From positions 1,429,504-1,493,503 of the forward strand of contig OZ038460.1 in the NCBI GenBank assembly GCA_964036195.1: a stretch of DNA of 64,000 bases. Direction: 5' to 3'. Both the position numbers and the translations under genes were made by a program. The notes below the pieces were generated by a model that saw only the letters and a program-made list of their open reading frames with translations, was not told where the DNA came from and did not search any database. Shown one piece after another: positions 35,601 to 46,497 of this stretch (its first letter is position 1; every line of letters starts with the position of its first letter). The stretch comes from Sphaerolaimus hirsutus. Its lineage: Eukaryota > Nematoda > Chromadorea > Monhysterida > Sphaerolaimidae.

Positions 35601-38130
35601 ATTTTTTCGATATATCGAACCTGTATTGTGTCCCCAAATTTACTTTTCATTTTCATTATGAGGAGTTTATGGTTGATCTGATGTGCTTATAGTATTTGAT
35701 GAGTAAAAGTACAGTATTTATAATGTCATTGTTGTTGGAGTGCTAAATTTGAAGCCAGAAAACGCTGATATACTTTTTTTTGCAACATGCCCTTAAGCAA
35801 TTAGGTTAGGATGAACTGCAATATCTACCAATTTGCCCTATCTGCAAATAAAAAACTGCAAACTGCAATATCTACACTTTGATTCATCATGTTTTTTTTC
35901 TATTTTCTACCATTGAGTGATGTAAAGTTTGTTAAAATCACTTGCACCATTCAAATTTCAGTAAAGAGATGATTAAACATGTGTGCAACCACATGAAAAT
36001 ACAATATGCCACTTGAAATATGCCTTGCTATACCAAAAGCATATCGCAATATCGAAAATATCGAAATATCGAATATCAAATATCGACCATTTTTCAATAT
36101 CGAATATCGAATATCGATATCGAGGTTCCATATCGTATCGATATCGAATATCGAGTTTCAGAAAAAAATATCGAATATCGATATCGAAAATTTTGAAAAA
36201 ATATTGAATATCGAATATCGATATCGAAAATTTTGAAAAAATATTGAATATCGATATCGAAAAGTCATATCTTGCGCGCAAAATTTGGTAAAATTGCTTA
36301 TGAAATCGCCTTCTAAAAGTGCCATTCCTGGCTTATTTGAAATCAGGCCCAGGGGGGATAGAATATCGAAAATATCGAGAGAAAAAATGGTCGATATTCG
36401 ATATCGATATTCGATATTTTTTCAAAATTTTCGATATCGATATTCGATATTCGATATGAAAAAATAGTCGATATCCGATATTCGATACGATATATCGTCC
36501 CAACCCTACTGAGCGGTTTGGGGGGTAACCCCCCCCCACCCCCATTGGAGACCCCTGGGACGTAGCCGGGGGGGGGGGGGGCGGCCTTAGATCCAATCCC
36601 GATCCCGAAATCTCAAAAAGCCAATCCCGATCCCGAAAAGTAAATCCCGTTTGAACTCTAGTGGACCTGTAGATTTGGGCCAAAAACAAAAACAACCCCC
36701 AAAATGTGCAGGGAAACCAGCGAAATGGACTCGACCTCGGCGCAACCTACCCAAACTTGGCAGCGAGCCAACGTTGAACCTACCACCCTGCCGCCTACAG
36801 CCTTCGAATTCTATCGCCAGGAGCAAAAAAAGCAAGAGGAACAGCGACAGCTCGCCAGACGCGAACTGCAGCGGGAACGCGATCGACGGGCTGAAATTGA
36901 AGCGGAACTTAGGCGGAAAAGTATTGAAAGGAGGTTGAATGAGGCTGAAAGTAGGCGCAAGGAGGAGAAAGATAAAGAGCAGAGGGATGATTTGATTAAG
37001 CAGGTTGCCCAGTTGATTGAGCTGAAGTTTAAGGAGAAACAAATGGCCGCTACGAATGTTTCGGCGTGAGTTTTTGGAAAGTTCTCTTAGGCAGTGTTTA
37101 CAGAAAGTACTACATATGTTATGATTTTTTTATTTTTCAATTTTTTTGGAGGATTTATATGTGGTAGGTGTGTGTGTGACCGGATCATGATTTTTTCAGC
37201 CTCATAACTAAAGAAAAACATCTAATTTCATACATTTCATAATCATGCACACTAAACCTACATATTTAAACGAACCCCACCAAAAACAGCAACATTCACA
37301 CCGCAGACCGCCCCCAATGCGGCAACAATTCGCCGCGCACCCAACTCAATATCCTCCGCCAAATACAATGGCGCCAGCGCCAACGTCGTTTTCCGGCTTC
37401 ATGCCGCGCCAGTTGGCGCCAAACGTGCCCCAAGGAGTTTCAAACGCGGCCGCCATGGGTTTTATGGCTGGCGCCATGGCCGCGCCCCCGCCGAGGCCGC
37501 AGAATCAGTATGCCATGGCGCCTATGAATGCCATGGCGCCTATGAATGCCATGATTGGTGGGTTGGAGGTTTTTCTGTGTTTTTTGTTGGTTTTTGTAAG
37601 TTTTATGAAGAATTTAGTCGAAAATTATCTATAAAGAAGTTTGTGGATCATGAGTTGTTTCGGGGTATCTAATCGAAATTTTTATAAAAATTCGCCCAGC
37701 GCCGAAACGGCCTGTATTCAAAAAACATTTGAATCCAGAAAAATCCTTAGCACACTGAAAAAACCCGACTCGTATAAATTCAGCCCGATCTAAACATTCT
37801 GAAAACTCGCCCTTCCATATCCCCTCAAAAAAATCCGACACCCCAAAAATCAAACCCAAAAACCCCCCAGGCCAAGCGCACCAGGCGTCGCTCATGTCTC
37901 TGGGGGGTCAAAGCGGAACCGCCCGACCCCCCTTCAATGTACCCCCACCGAGATTGATCGCACCCCCCATTCCCGCTGCCATGCGGCCGCAAATCGACAT
38001 TAGCGCGGAAATAGCCAGGGCTAGTTATTTGGCGTCGCAGCAGCGGTCTGGCGCTGGCGCCAGCGCCATGGTGCAGGAGGTGCCCCCGGTTGTGAGGGGG
38101 TTGACTGGTTCGTTGGGGGGTGCTTTTTGA
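32617..38130 (+). CDS. Low-complexity protein with central coiled coil (461 aa)
   Basis: Seven exons join without frame conflict: 32617-32708, 33334-33476, 33821-33965, 34803-34943, 36712-37065, 37307-37557 and 37871-38130 (TGA). The ATG has a strong context (ATCGCCATGG). The N-terminus (GSEAERLFTQLAEIVQAG) looks helical. Exons 2-3 are Ser/Asp-rich with a DLLDFDHF motif and a possible helix SLQELLDSLSGLDQNARARR. Exon 4 is Pro-rich. Exon 5 encodes a long charged helix of about 90 residues (EQKKQEEQRQLARRELQRER...), a probable coiled coil. Exons 6-7 are Pro/Met/Ala-rich with MAPMNAMAPMNAM and end GSLGGAF. I do not recognise the family; a scaffold or RNA/ubiquitin-pathway adaptor would be a guess. 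An AATAAA at 38419-38424 could end the transcript before the next gene. Exon 4 may have a second, longer use (see findings). Confidence 0.72.
34063..34725. mobile_element. Family A element split by a GATA-rich family J element
   Basis: The left half (34063-34180, with AGTTGACAACGACACC) and right half (34683-34725, with GCAAGCTTTGACTTTGC and GGAACCAGTCAG) are the two arms of a GTTGACAT element. Between them lies a CAGGGG...CCCCTG element with its own duplication. Confidence 0.6.
34183..34674. mobile_element. CAGGGG element with GATA runs (family J), inverted copy
   Basis: It starts CAGGGGTATCTTG and ends CGAGACCCCTG, with an exact 8-bp duplication CTTCTTCA (34175-34182 and 34675-34682). It contains GATAGATAGCTGAG words and runs of ten or more G and C. 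At 492 bp it is close to the 498-bp copy at 2911. It is in intron 3 of the coiled-coil gene. Other pieces lie at about 34975-35290, 36509-36560, 38490-38625, 40430-40770, 42270-42480, 42780-42985 and 58420-58560. Confidence 0.85.
35290..36508. mobile_element. hAT-like CGATAT-word element (family E) with nested copy
   Basis: It starts TAGGGTTGGGACGATATG and ends CGTCCCAACCCTA. The flanking 8-mers CTGGGCGG (35282-35289) and CTGAGCGG (36509-36516) match at 7 of 8. The arms are hundreds of bases of TATCGATATTCGA words. A second start, TAGGGTTCAAACGATAT, at 35454 and a likely end near 35625 suggest a related element jumped into its own family. It is in intron 4 of the coiled-coil gene, inserted in a family J fragment. 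Confidence 0.82.
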
Positions 38131-38186
38131 GTTGTTTTTAGGTCGTTGCAATGGACCGTGCTAGGGTTGGGAATGACAATGGTGCC

Positions 38187-38340
38187 TGGTAAACACTATT
38201 TTAGTTGATGGGTTGCCGAACCGTGAAATACACATTCCGATATCATTTCCTTTTCGACATAGCCGCGTGTGCGCTTGAAATTGTCCTGCGACCCATCAAC
38301 TAAAATCTGAATTGACATGGAAACCAGTTGGCGCGGCCCT
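38187..38340. mobile_element. TTTTAGTTGATGGGT inverted-repeat element
   Basis: The left arm (TTTAGTTGATGGGTTGC) and right arm (CGACCCATCAACTAAAAT) are inverted. The same phrases occur at 41160-41520 and 61440-61560. It lies between the coiled-coil gene stop and the next gene's first recognised exon. Confidence 0.5.
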
Positions 38341-38418
38341 GTGCCATTACGCATGTAAATCCATCACGCATGTAGAACCGGCACGCATTTTATTTTACCT
38401 GGCATGCTGAAAATATGC

Positions 38419-38424
38419 AATAAA
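38419..38424 (+). terminator. Possible poly(A) signal of the coiled-coil gene
   Basis: An AATAAA lies 289 bases after the TGA at 38130 and before the first recognised exon of the PHYHIP-like gene. Its position would allow two separate transcripts. The motif is common in AT-rich DNA, so support is weak. Confidence 0.3.
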
Positions 38425-38753
38425 GCGATCGAACATCGATAAAAATTATGAAAATTAGCGACTTTGGGTGAAAATTAGGGCAAAATTGCTCAAAAGCGCT
38501 CCAGATAGCTATGCAATTTGCGGGAGGGGGCTGTTCAGAGCAAAGTAACCAAAAAAATTGCCTGTGGTATAGATAGAAAGCTGGGTGGTTTGGGGTGGGG
38601 TTACCCGCCCCCTTTCTTCCCCTGCGGGTATTATGTGTCTATAATGGGTCTTCATTCGTAATGGGTTTACATGCGTAAAAGGCCTGACCCGTTGGCACCT
38701 TGTGTGCCCGGCGCCCAACTAAAAATCTACGCCCATCTTTGAACGCAGGAAAA

Positions 38754-41700
38754 ATGTGGTACGTGGGTCCGAAAGTCAGCATAATATCGTTCCTTTATGA
38801 AGGGAGATCTGAACATGCGGTAGCCAAAAATGATAAATACGTGTCCCAAGGATTTGATAAGCCATTCAAAGGACAAACTGTCATTTTTGACGCCGTGAAG
38901 GTGTATAATGTGAGTTGAGAAAATTGCCTAAGTTTTTCTTTGTTTTTTTTTTAAATTTTCAAACTTTTTTTGACGCAGTTTGTGACGAATAAAAAAGTCG
39001 GATTTGAGGTGCACTGCGAATATGATGCTGTTCAATTTTCCCCGGTGCCAAAAGTTGTTGTCAGTCCGCAGTCAGTGAGACATAGCAATTTGGTGAATAG
39101 TGAGTTTTCTTTGAAACGTTACTTAAATTTTAAATAATCAATTAAATTCATAGCTAAAAAGATTGTATTATCCTAGAGTCTAGTTAATTTCTAAGTGTAC
39201 GTATTTGCTTGTCACTAATTGAAGTTCAAATGATATTTGGAACATCGAGGACAAAACTTTGTCGTGTCGTTAAAACCGAGAATTTTTGGTACTCAAATCT
39301 CGCTAACTGCTTTAGTTTCACTTTGAATTTTACTCGAGTACTAAACACTAAAAATTCCCAAAAACACTTTTCAGTTTCCACCGTCACTTCCCTGCCGGCG
39401 TCAACTCAAAATATCATCAAAATCGCCCAACCCGCGAAAATAATTCCGACTCAAATCGGCGACATTAATCAACCGCCTTTGCACGGGGGCATTGAAACGA
39501 AAAATCGACGTTTGAAACTTTTGCACCAGCTGAATAAAGTTGGGGTGCCGATGAAAGGGGGAGGGGTGCCGTTTTTGAAACTCGAGTATGAGTTTACTGC
39601 GACCACGATTACCTTGAAGTGGGCGGAGCCTGAGGGGATGGATGATGGTTGGTTGGGTTTTTGTTTTGGTTGGGGTTGCCCTGCCCACGATCTTTGCGCA
39701 TTCGCCCTGTGTATAAGGGTAAGGGTGTGTGTATAAGGGTATATAATCGGTAAGATACAACCTTTATCAGAGTTGTTTAAGTGTTGTTCGCAAAGTAGTT
39801 CATTTTTATGGGTTTTTACATTTTAATTGGAATTCGTAGGTGGTCTATATCAATTTTTAACTGCTGGTTTTGAAAAATGATGTTTTTTTTAGACCAAGAA
39901 CAAATTTTCTAAAATATCATATGAATCAATGCCAAAGATTGTGCAAAATCACAACCGATACCTCGGTATCGATATTCACAATTCATTTTCAATGGAAAAA
40001 TGGTCGATATTTCATATGAAAAAAATATTCGATATCCGATGATATTTTTTTACATTTTGGATATCGATATTCGATATGAAGAATTATTTATCGACATTCA
40101 CTATGACGCATCGTCCCAACCCTATGCAAAACCACAACCCCTTATCTATGCAAACCCACGCAGAAACCTTTGATCAATACCGCATCAGCACCAGGGACGT
40201 TCGCGCCAATCACATCACAACGGATTATGTCGACCGAAATGTGACCAATTTCAAAATAGATACGGTCCCCGGATATGACTATGAAATTGAAGTGGGTGCC
40301 GTGAAAAGTCCAAAGAGGGGAATTGATTTAGCCGCGGCCAGGGTCGAGTTTTCTAGTAGTGAGTTTTTTTGTTGGCGTTTTGTGAAATAGAGGGGTCTTG
40401 TAGATTTGGATGGGACCCCCAGATCGGGGGCTCGGGTTGACGCTCGTCTGAAGGGGTAAATAACTGAAAATTTTTCTGTGTGGGGTTCAATTTATACTTT
40501 TTTCAAGGTGTAGAAGGCAGAACAGCTTAAAAAATCCTTTGAAATAATCAATTGGTCAAATATGGTCAAGTATAGCTAAAATTTGGGCAAATGGAACATA
40601 CACTAGTTATTTTGAAGGTGAAAAGGGTATGAAATTTAACAATTTTAAGGAAAAATTGAGACAAAAAAATCACCTCAGATAGCCAGAAAGCGACTTCAGG
40701 GTTCAGAGGATAGTAGCCAAAAGTTTTGTCGACGGATAGATAAATAGCTGAACAGCGTAGGGTAAAAACGGGCTAGACTTTTCGGTATCGGTATCACCCG
40801 CCCCCGTTCCTACTAGACCGCCTAATTCTCTGATAGATCTCCACATCCCCGATTTCCCAAAATTCTCTCGCAAATATTCGCAGTTTTCTCCAAATTGGAA
40901 ATGTTCCAACTTCACGAGCGGGCGCACGAGTTTGCGAGCCAGAAAAACATGCTCCCGTTTGCGGTCTATGCTCGCTGCAAGCCCCGCCCATATTGGGACG
41001 AAACGTACAAGGACAGAGGGGGAATTATGGTGACCTACAAGAAGGATTACAATGGGCAGGCGGCTAGTCCTATTAATGGTGTGTTTTGTGAGGGTTTGAC
41101 CCAACGCTTACTAGTTGACTTGACAATCACAATAACATTGGTTGTCAACTGGGCCGACTGGTTTCCATCAGCGTTTAGTTGACGGGTCAAGGACAATTGA
41201 AGAGTTTTCTTCCGAAACTCGATATCTTCATTTTTTATTATTTTTTTTGGAAATTGCATTCGAACCGTTGAAAATGGCCTGAAAAGGCATGCTTTGAGTG
41301 ACAACCCTTGCCCACTTTTCTAAGAAGGATTGTCACTCAAAGCCTGCCTTCTCGGGCCACTGTCAATGTTTCAAATGCAATTTTTCAAAAACTGACAAAA
41401 TGGAGATATCGAGTTTCGGGAAAAAAAACTCCTGAATTGTGAAGTACACATGGAACTATGTCGAGAAGGAATTAATGTTGGTATGTGCACTTGAACATGG
41501 TTCGGCGACGCGTCAACTCAAATCTGAATGGAAACCAGTCGGCGAGTTGACAACCAATGTCATTGTCAACTAGTGTGCGTAATGCTTTTATCCCCATTCG
41601 TAAACTTGTCACATTATCATCAATTGCAGGCGCCTTGGATGGTCTTTTCTGGTCCGCATTGATTACGGAGCGACCAAAATCTCCGTTCGGAGACACTCGA

Positions 41701-43921
41701 ATGTTGGTTCCCGCGGAGAAATTGTGGAATACTGACACACATCAGGCGTATTTTAGCGACTTTTATTGCAATGATCGCCACACTGGGGCGCATTATATCA
41801 CGCTGGTCATGGCTAGGTCGGTTTTTGGAGGGGTTTGGGTTTTAAGATTTTTTGAATTTGAATTTTTATATTTATATAAATATTAATTCGTTTTCCGCAT
41901 AGTGAATTTGGGGGTGTGAAATGACTCGGGACTAATTAAAAAAATGTAACGTTACAACGATTTGAAATGGTAAATAAATACCGACTCCGGTGCGGTAAAT
42001 CACCGGTAAGGTTCACCGTTCACCGAGAATTTACTACCGGTAGAATAATTTTCGATAAACGGCACGGTAAATCTTTCTGCCATATCTCGTATCTAAAAAG
42101 CTCTTTTCTAAACATTCAGAATCGGCAGCGAAATCAACGAGTATTGCTCGAAATTCCTGGTGCCGGTGCGCATGGACAAAAACCCGTTCATGTATTATGA
42201 TCCGGTGACGAAACGCCACTGGTCCAACCAGCACGTGTGGATAGAGCTGTATTATACCGGTGAGTGGCGTGGGTCTCGAATGGGGGTTACCCCCCCCCCA
42301 CCCCGCCCAAAAAAGCCCAGCTATCTATGTATTGGCAAACTTTTGGCTACTATCCTCTAGACCCCCACTCCTTAGCTATATCCCCCATTTTTTCCGATTT
42401 TTCTTCTTCTTTTCCTTGTACACCTTGAAAAAGCCTTCAACCCCCGCAACCCCCTACAACGTCGTTTTTTTCATCTCTAGTCGCAACCCTAAATCGCCCT
42501 AAATGCAACCCCCCCCCGCAGAAAACGTCCCCCTATCCTGGGGCACCTTTGACAAAGTCGAGGCCATGGGGGCGGGCAGTTCCCGACCGGGGGGTCTGCC
42601 CCACGACAAATACTGCGACAAGTGCAACTTGCCCCATATCAGATTGGAGTTGCCCCATGCGGAGGTCCGGCCCACTAGGAGTGCTAGGAGGAGGTGATTT
42701 TGGGTATTTTTTGTATTTTTGGTTCTTTTTAAAGTTTGTGGGGAATGCGGATGGAAAAAAAAACTTTTTTGATCAATATATAGGGGGAGTCGTGTCGTGT
42801 AGATGGTAGATCGCTCAGCCGGAGGAATTTATAGCTGAAAAAAGTCAATAAGGCGCTTGGACTAAATCTTTATTTTGAAGGTGTAAACGGAAAAGTGTGA
42901 AAATTACCGATTTTGACGGAAAACTGGGTCACATTTTTCCAACATCCGCTCTGATAGATATTTAGCTGGAGTGGTTTTTTGGGGGTTAAATCGACCATTG
43001 CACCGTGTCATGTTTAAATCTGCCAATTACCACCCCTCATCCCCTCAACCCCCACCAGGACCCGCGACCAAACTCGATCTCGATCGCCCAGTCGTTCCCG
43101 ATCTAGATCTAGATCTAGGTCTAGATCGCGACATCGACATAGATCTATGTCGCCGCGCGCCCGACGTTCCCGACAAAGGTCGACAGCCAGTAATAGCGAT
43201 TTGGAGGGCGGCGAAGCAGTGTGAGTTGGATTTTTTATCTTGTTTTTTTTTGTGCTTGGGCTTGTGTGTATTTAGACCCCGCACACAGTAGTTGGCAAGG
43301 ACACCAAATGTCAACTGGTTCGGGTCCCAATTCAAAGCTTAAAGTGACGCTACGCATTATTGTATTCATATTGTTCATTGCACATACACAGTTTTTTCCA
43401 ACTTCATTTGCAACACTTTTGCATTTGAACGTCGTTTGTCGGCTCGTGGGCAAGCTTTGAATTGGGCTGGGAACCACTTGAGATTGAGTGTCCTTGCCAA
43501 CTAGTGTAGGGCCATTATGGCGACATGTATTAATTTCATCCGACATTGTCAACTTGACAATCCAATTTTCAATCAAACCAAATAAAAAATTTCACAAAAT
43601 TATCATCCCAACCGCAGTCGCCGCGCGTCCGCCGATAATTCTCCAAATACGAGCGCGGAAAAGACTCCGCGCGAAATTTCGCCTGTTGGCACCGCGCCAA
43701 AACCCGATTTTCAATTTCCCAATTTATCCGCGAAATCGAACACGCGACGCAAAAGGAAACAAGTGGTTGTGATTGAATTAAGCGACAGCGACAGCGATCA
43801 TAAAGAAAAAAGTGCAAAAGGTAACGATGGGGTTGAACCGAGAGTCGAATCCGCTGGAGAGCGGGAAAATTTGGAAATTTGCCAGGATGCTTCGAGTGAT
43901 AAAGATGATAATGCAGAATGA
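38754..43921 (+). CDS. MWYVGP-FN3-PHYHIP-like protein with RS and SIM-like tail
   Basis: Ten exons join in phase: 38749-38909 (first ATG 38754), 38979-39099, 39375-39647, 40164-40358, 40884-41078, 41630-41816, 42120-42259, 42522-42693, 43059-43220 and 43618-43921 (TGA), giving about 634 aa from 38754. Residues about 1-90 are the MWYVGP module also seen at 4663-5179. Exons 7-8 encode an FN3 domain (TTITLKWAEPEGMDDETFDQYR ... VPGYDYEIEVGAV, split here). Later exons match the C-terminal region of phytanoyl-CoA hydroxylase-interacting proteins: GALDGLFWSA, SPFG, PAEKLWN, FSDFYC, HYITLVMA, an IELYYT segment and a CDKCN motif, in family order. The tail adds an RS stretch and VVVIELSDSDSD, a SUMO-interacting-like motif with acidic/Ser flank. 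The exon begins at an AG acceptor, so the true start may be upstream. The RS and SIM parts are not part of the vertebrate PHYHIP proteins as I know them. Nuclear function is inferred. Confidence 0.83.
39945..40123. repeat. CGATAT-word fragment (family E)
   Basis: Words such as CGGTATCGATATTC and ATCGATATTCGATATG run up to a right end CGTCCCAACCCTA, like that at 36508. The left end is not clear. It lies directly upstream of the second FN3 exon (40164). Confidence 0.5.
41100..41580. mobile_element. GTTGAC inverted-repeat element in an intron of the PHYHIP-like gene
   Basis: The left end ACTAGTTGACTTGACAATC and right end ATTGTCAACTAGTGTGCG are inverted, each with an adjacent GACTGGTTTCCAT phrase. 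Inside is a second inverted pair (TCCGAAACTCGATATC and GATATCGAGTTTCGG) around CAAAGCATGCC-type phrases. Confidence 0.55.
43275..43508. mobile_element. Family A GTTGACAT element in the last intron of the PHYHIP-like gene
   Basis: The left arm (CACAGTAGTTGGCAAGGAC, CAATTCAAAGCTT) and right arm (AAGCTTTGAATTGGG, GTCCTTGCCAACTAGTG) are inverted around an AT-rich centre. No ORF. Confidence 0.7.
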
Positions 43922-45474
43922 TTTTTGGCTTGTATTTGTACGCAATTTATGGAATTTTAATCAAAATTGTCTAAATTTGATCTATTTGCCTAGTTCATGC
44001 TGAATAATGTCGTAGAATTTAGTTGATGGGGTGCCATTCCCAGACTCTTTAAAGTGTATAGTGCTCTGTAAAGTGTAAAGTGTCATGTAAAGTGCCAAAC
44101 GTCGTGGAAAAAGTCCAATCGTCGTTATTTTTGTTTGCTGCCCGTTTGACATTTTGCCATTTGACATTTTACAGGGTATGGGAGTGGCGCTGGCAATAAG
44201 TTAACACTGGAATGTCGTCTAGTGAATCAAATTCTAGTTCAGAAACCACGCGAAAAAATACCGAAAATAATATTCCCTTTTAAAAATATATTGTATTTGG
44301 GTGTAACAAAAACGCATTGCACGAAAATGCACGTCTAAACAATAAATCGGAAATAAAATTTCCCATAATATGTGTTAACTGTATGATAATTTAGTCTTAA
44401 TATTCACCCATTTACGTTATTTTTTCGTGCAGAGCGTGTGGCAGGTATAAAAAAACAACAACATTTTTCACGAATGTGTAGGTGTTTGTCTGGGGGTTTC
44501 TTGTTTTCGTGGAGTTTTGTCTTATTGATGTGAATATTGTGTGGAAAATGTGTATAAAAATCTTATGAATAGTAACTGCGAACCATCTTATATCCGTTAT
44601 AGTTGCTATATTTCAATTTTAATGTGTGGTGGTAATTTTGAGTGGTCTTAAGATTTCGACGGTGTATTGTATTCGTAAAATATAATATACACGTGAAAAA
44701 GAAAAAAATATGTCAGTTTACGTAATGTGGTCTTTTGATTTTGAAGCATGAGTTTAATGCACTTTGATTATGTTTATCTGTGAAGAAGTTAAATTGATGT
44801 TTAGTACTGTTTTTATTGCGCAATTGGGAGTATTTACAAATTATTCTTGGTTTTTACTCGTTTATTTGATTGGAAAAAATGAAGAAAAAATCTCACATTG
44901 CACTCTAATGCATCATTCACAGTTTACGGACCAGTCGAGTAAAATGTCAAGTAGAACTTGTAAAATCTAGTACCTGGTAGATTTTACCATTTTACCCGGA
45001 ATTTTACATGAAATTTTTCAAGTTTGAGATCCCCTATTTTACGGTCGAAATTTCGGAGACTTGTAATTCAGCCTTTGACGCATCCGGAATTAGGAGTCGG
45101 TCAACTAAATGCTGTTGGCAAAGATTAAAAGTGATTCATTCTCATAAGCTGAAATGCGTTCGAAACGGATTTACCAGATTCCTAAATTTCTGCCGTCAAC
45201 TAATCTAAATATGTGGCAACTAGTTGACATTTTAAAGGGTGTTCGCGACCGTGAATGAATCCATCAGTTTTTGGTGTTTATTTGAGTTCTTGTTGCTTAA
45301 ATGCACTGCACTGCTTCACTTGCAGTTATCTACATAAACGCCTATTTTAGACATCTTATGCATTTGCGTATGCAAAATCGTGTTTGCAGAATAATAAGAG
45401 GGTGGGGAAAAGGTTGCCTGTAGTCAGAGAGAGATAGGTAAAATTTGAACGCCTAGATGTGCCGCGCAGTTTTC

Positions 45475-45637
45475 CACCCCCACACGCTAGTTGACATCGA
45501 CACCAAATGTCAACTGGTGCCGATGCCGATTCAAAGTTTGCTGACGAGCCGACGATCGATGTTCACACGCAATCTTTGAATTGGGAACGGAACCAGTTGA
45601 CATTTGGTGTCGATGTCAACTAGCGTGTGTGGGGCCT
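45475..45637. mobile_element. 163-bp family A GTTGACAT MITE
   Basis: It has near-perfect inverted ends: CCCCCACACGCTAGTTGAC at the left and GTCAACTAGCGTGTGTGGGG at the right, with ACACCAAATGTCAACTGG inside. It is almost the same length as the 513-677 copy. Confidence 0.8.
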
Positions 45638-45657
45638 TTGCGGCTCTAAAACGTATA

Positions 45658-45879
45658 CCGTATCTGCTCAATTAATTCCGCTGGGTTATTTTTTTTTCGT
45701 TAGATTCTTTTGGAGGGGGTTTGAGCATTTCTATTAATTCTTTTCCCACGTATGCTATGCTTCATCAACAAAATAGTGCTATTTTTGTTCGAAATGGACA
45801 CAAATTGATGATATGCCAAAAGGGGAATTCTTTTTTTCACTCGTCTAACACGGGAGGGGGATTATTCAAGCAAATACGG
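45658..45879. mobile_element. TA-flanked CCGTATCT...AAATACGG element (family N)
   Basis: It starts CCGTATCTGCTCAATTAATTCC and ends TTATTCAAGCAAATACGG, with TA on each side. At 222 bp it has no coding capacity. It begins 20 bp after a family A element. Confidence 0.65.
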
Positions 45880-45951
45880 TAACACTCGCTATTTGCGTTA
45901 TTTGTCTAAATATGGTAATGCACTGCGGTGTTGCATTTTCAGATGTGTATA

Positions 45952-46149
45952 CCGTACTTCCTCGAATTACCCCCTGGTTGTTTATTTTTTGAGAGTGAAA
46001 ATTTTGAGAGAGAAAAACGTGAAAAATGCAACAATAACCACCATTTATAAGTTTTTACAGCCTTATATAAGGATGTAGATGGTATAAACGATGTTCTAAC
46101 GTAACACAGTAAGTGCCCATTTTGAGGGGGGTATTTCGAGGAAATACGG
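45952..46149. mobile_element. TA-flanked CCGTACTTCC...GGAAATACGG element (family N)
   Basis: It starts CCGTACTTCCTCGAATTACC and ends GTATTTCGAGGAAATACGG, with TA on each side. The interior (GAGAGAAAAACGTGAAAAATG) is also found in the copy at 57187-57420. Confidence 0.7.
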
Positions 46150-46497
46150 TAGTTGCCCACGCACTAACATCAACACTAAAAGTATGTTTTCACTCTTCAA
46201 CTCTACTCACTGTTCCAAATTCATGCCATTGGCTCTGCACGCACAAGCTCCACATAGAAAACTGATAAATCAGGTTTCGAAACGAGTTTACCGGAATGAT
46301 GTATCCGTCAACTACCGTTGAATAGATCGAAAATGGTACATTCCGGTGAACTCAATTACTCATGATTTATGAGTTTTCCATACTTAAATTGTAAACTATT
46401 CTGTGTAGGCACAAAAACAAGCCAACTCAATCATCCCCAATACCCAGGCTCGAAATTTTTCACCCCCCCCCCCCCCAAAAAAAAAAATACACTAAAA

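Larger units (their letters stand above)
43922..46497. other. Intergenic stretch between the PHYHIP-like and V-ATPase G genes
   Basis: AATAAA at 44341-44346 and 44352-44357 are candidate poly(A) signals for the upstream gene. About 44036-44180 and 44930-45060 are inverted GTAAAGTGT/ACATTTTAC-word elements. Family A lies at 45475-45637, and TA-flanked CCGTATTT elements at 45658-45879 and 45952-46149. The remaining DNA is AT-rich with no gene seen. A 14-nt C run lies about 25 bases before the next ATG. Confidence 0.5.

Noticed and set aside
35104..36281. ORFs rich in Ile/Asp/Tyr/Arg over the CGATAT region
   Set aside because: They arise from translating the ATCGATATTCGA words in any frame; they are repeat, not genes.
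37629..38151. Minus-strand ORFs opposite the last exon of the coiled-coil gene
   Set aside because: They are antisense shadows of a well-spliced plus-strand exon and have no splice or family support.
43045..43335. Minus-strand ORF with Ser/Arg runs
   Set aside because: It is the complement of the RS exon at 43059-43220, whose plus-strand reading joins both neighbouring exons in phase.
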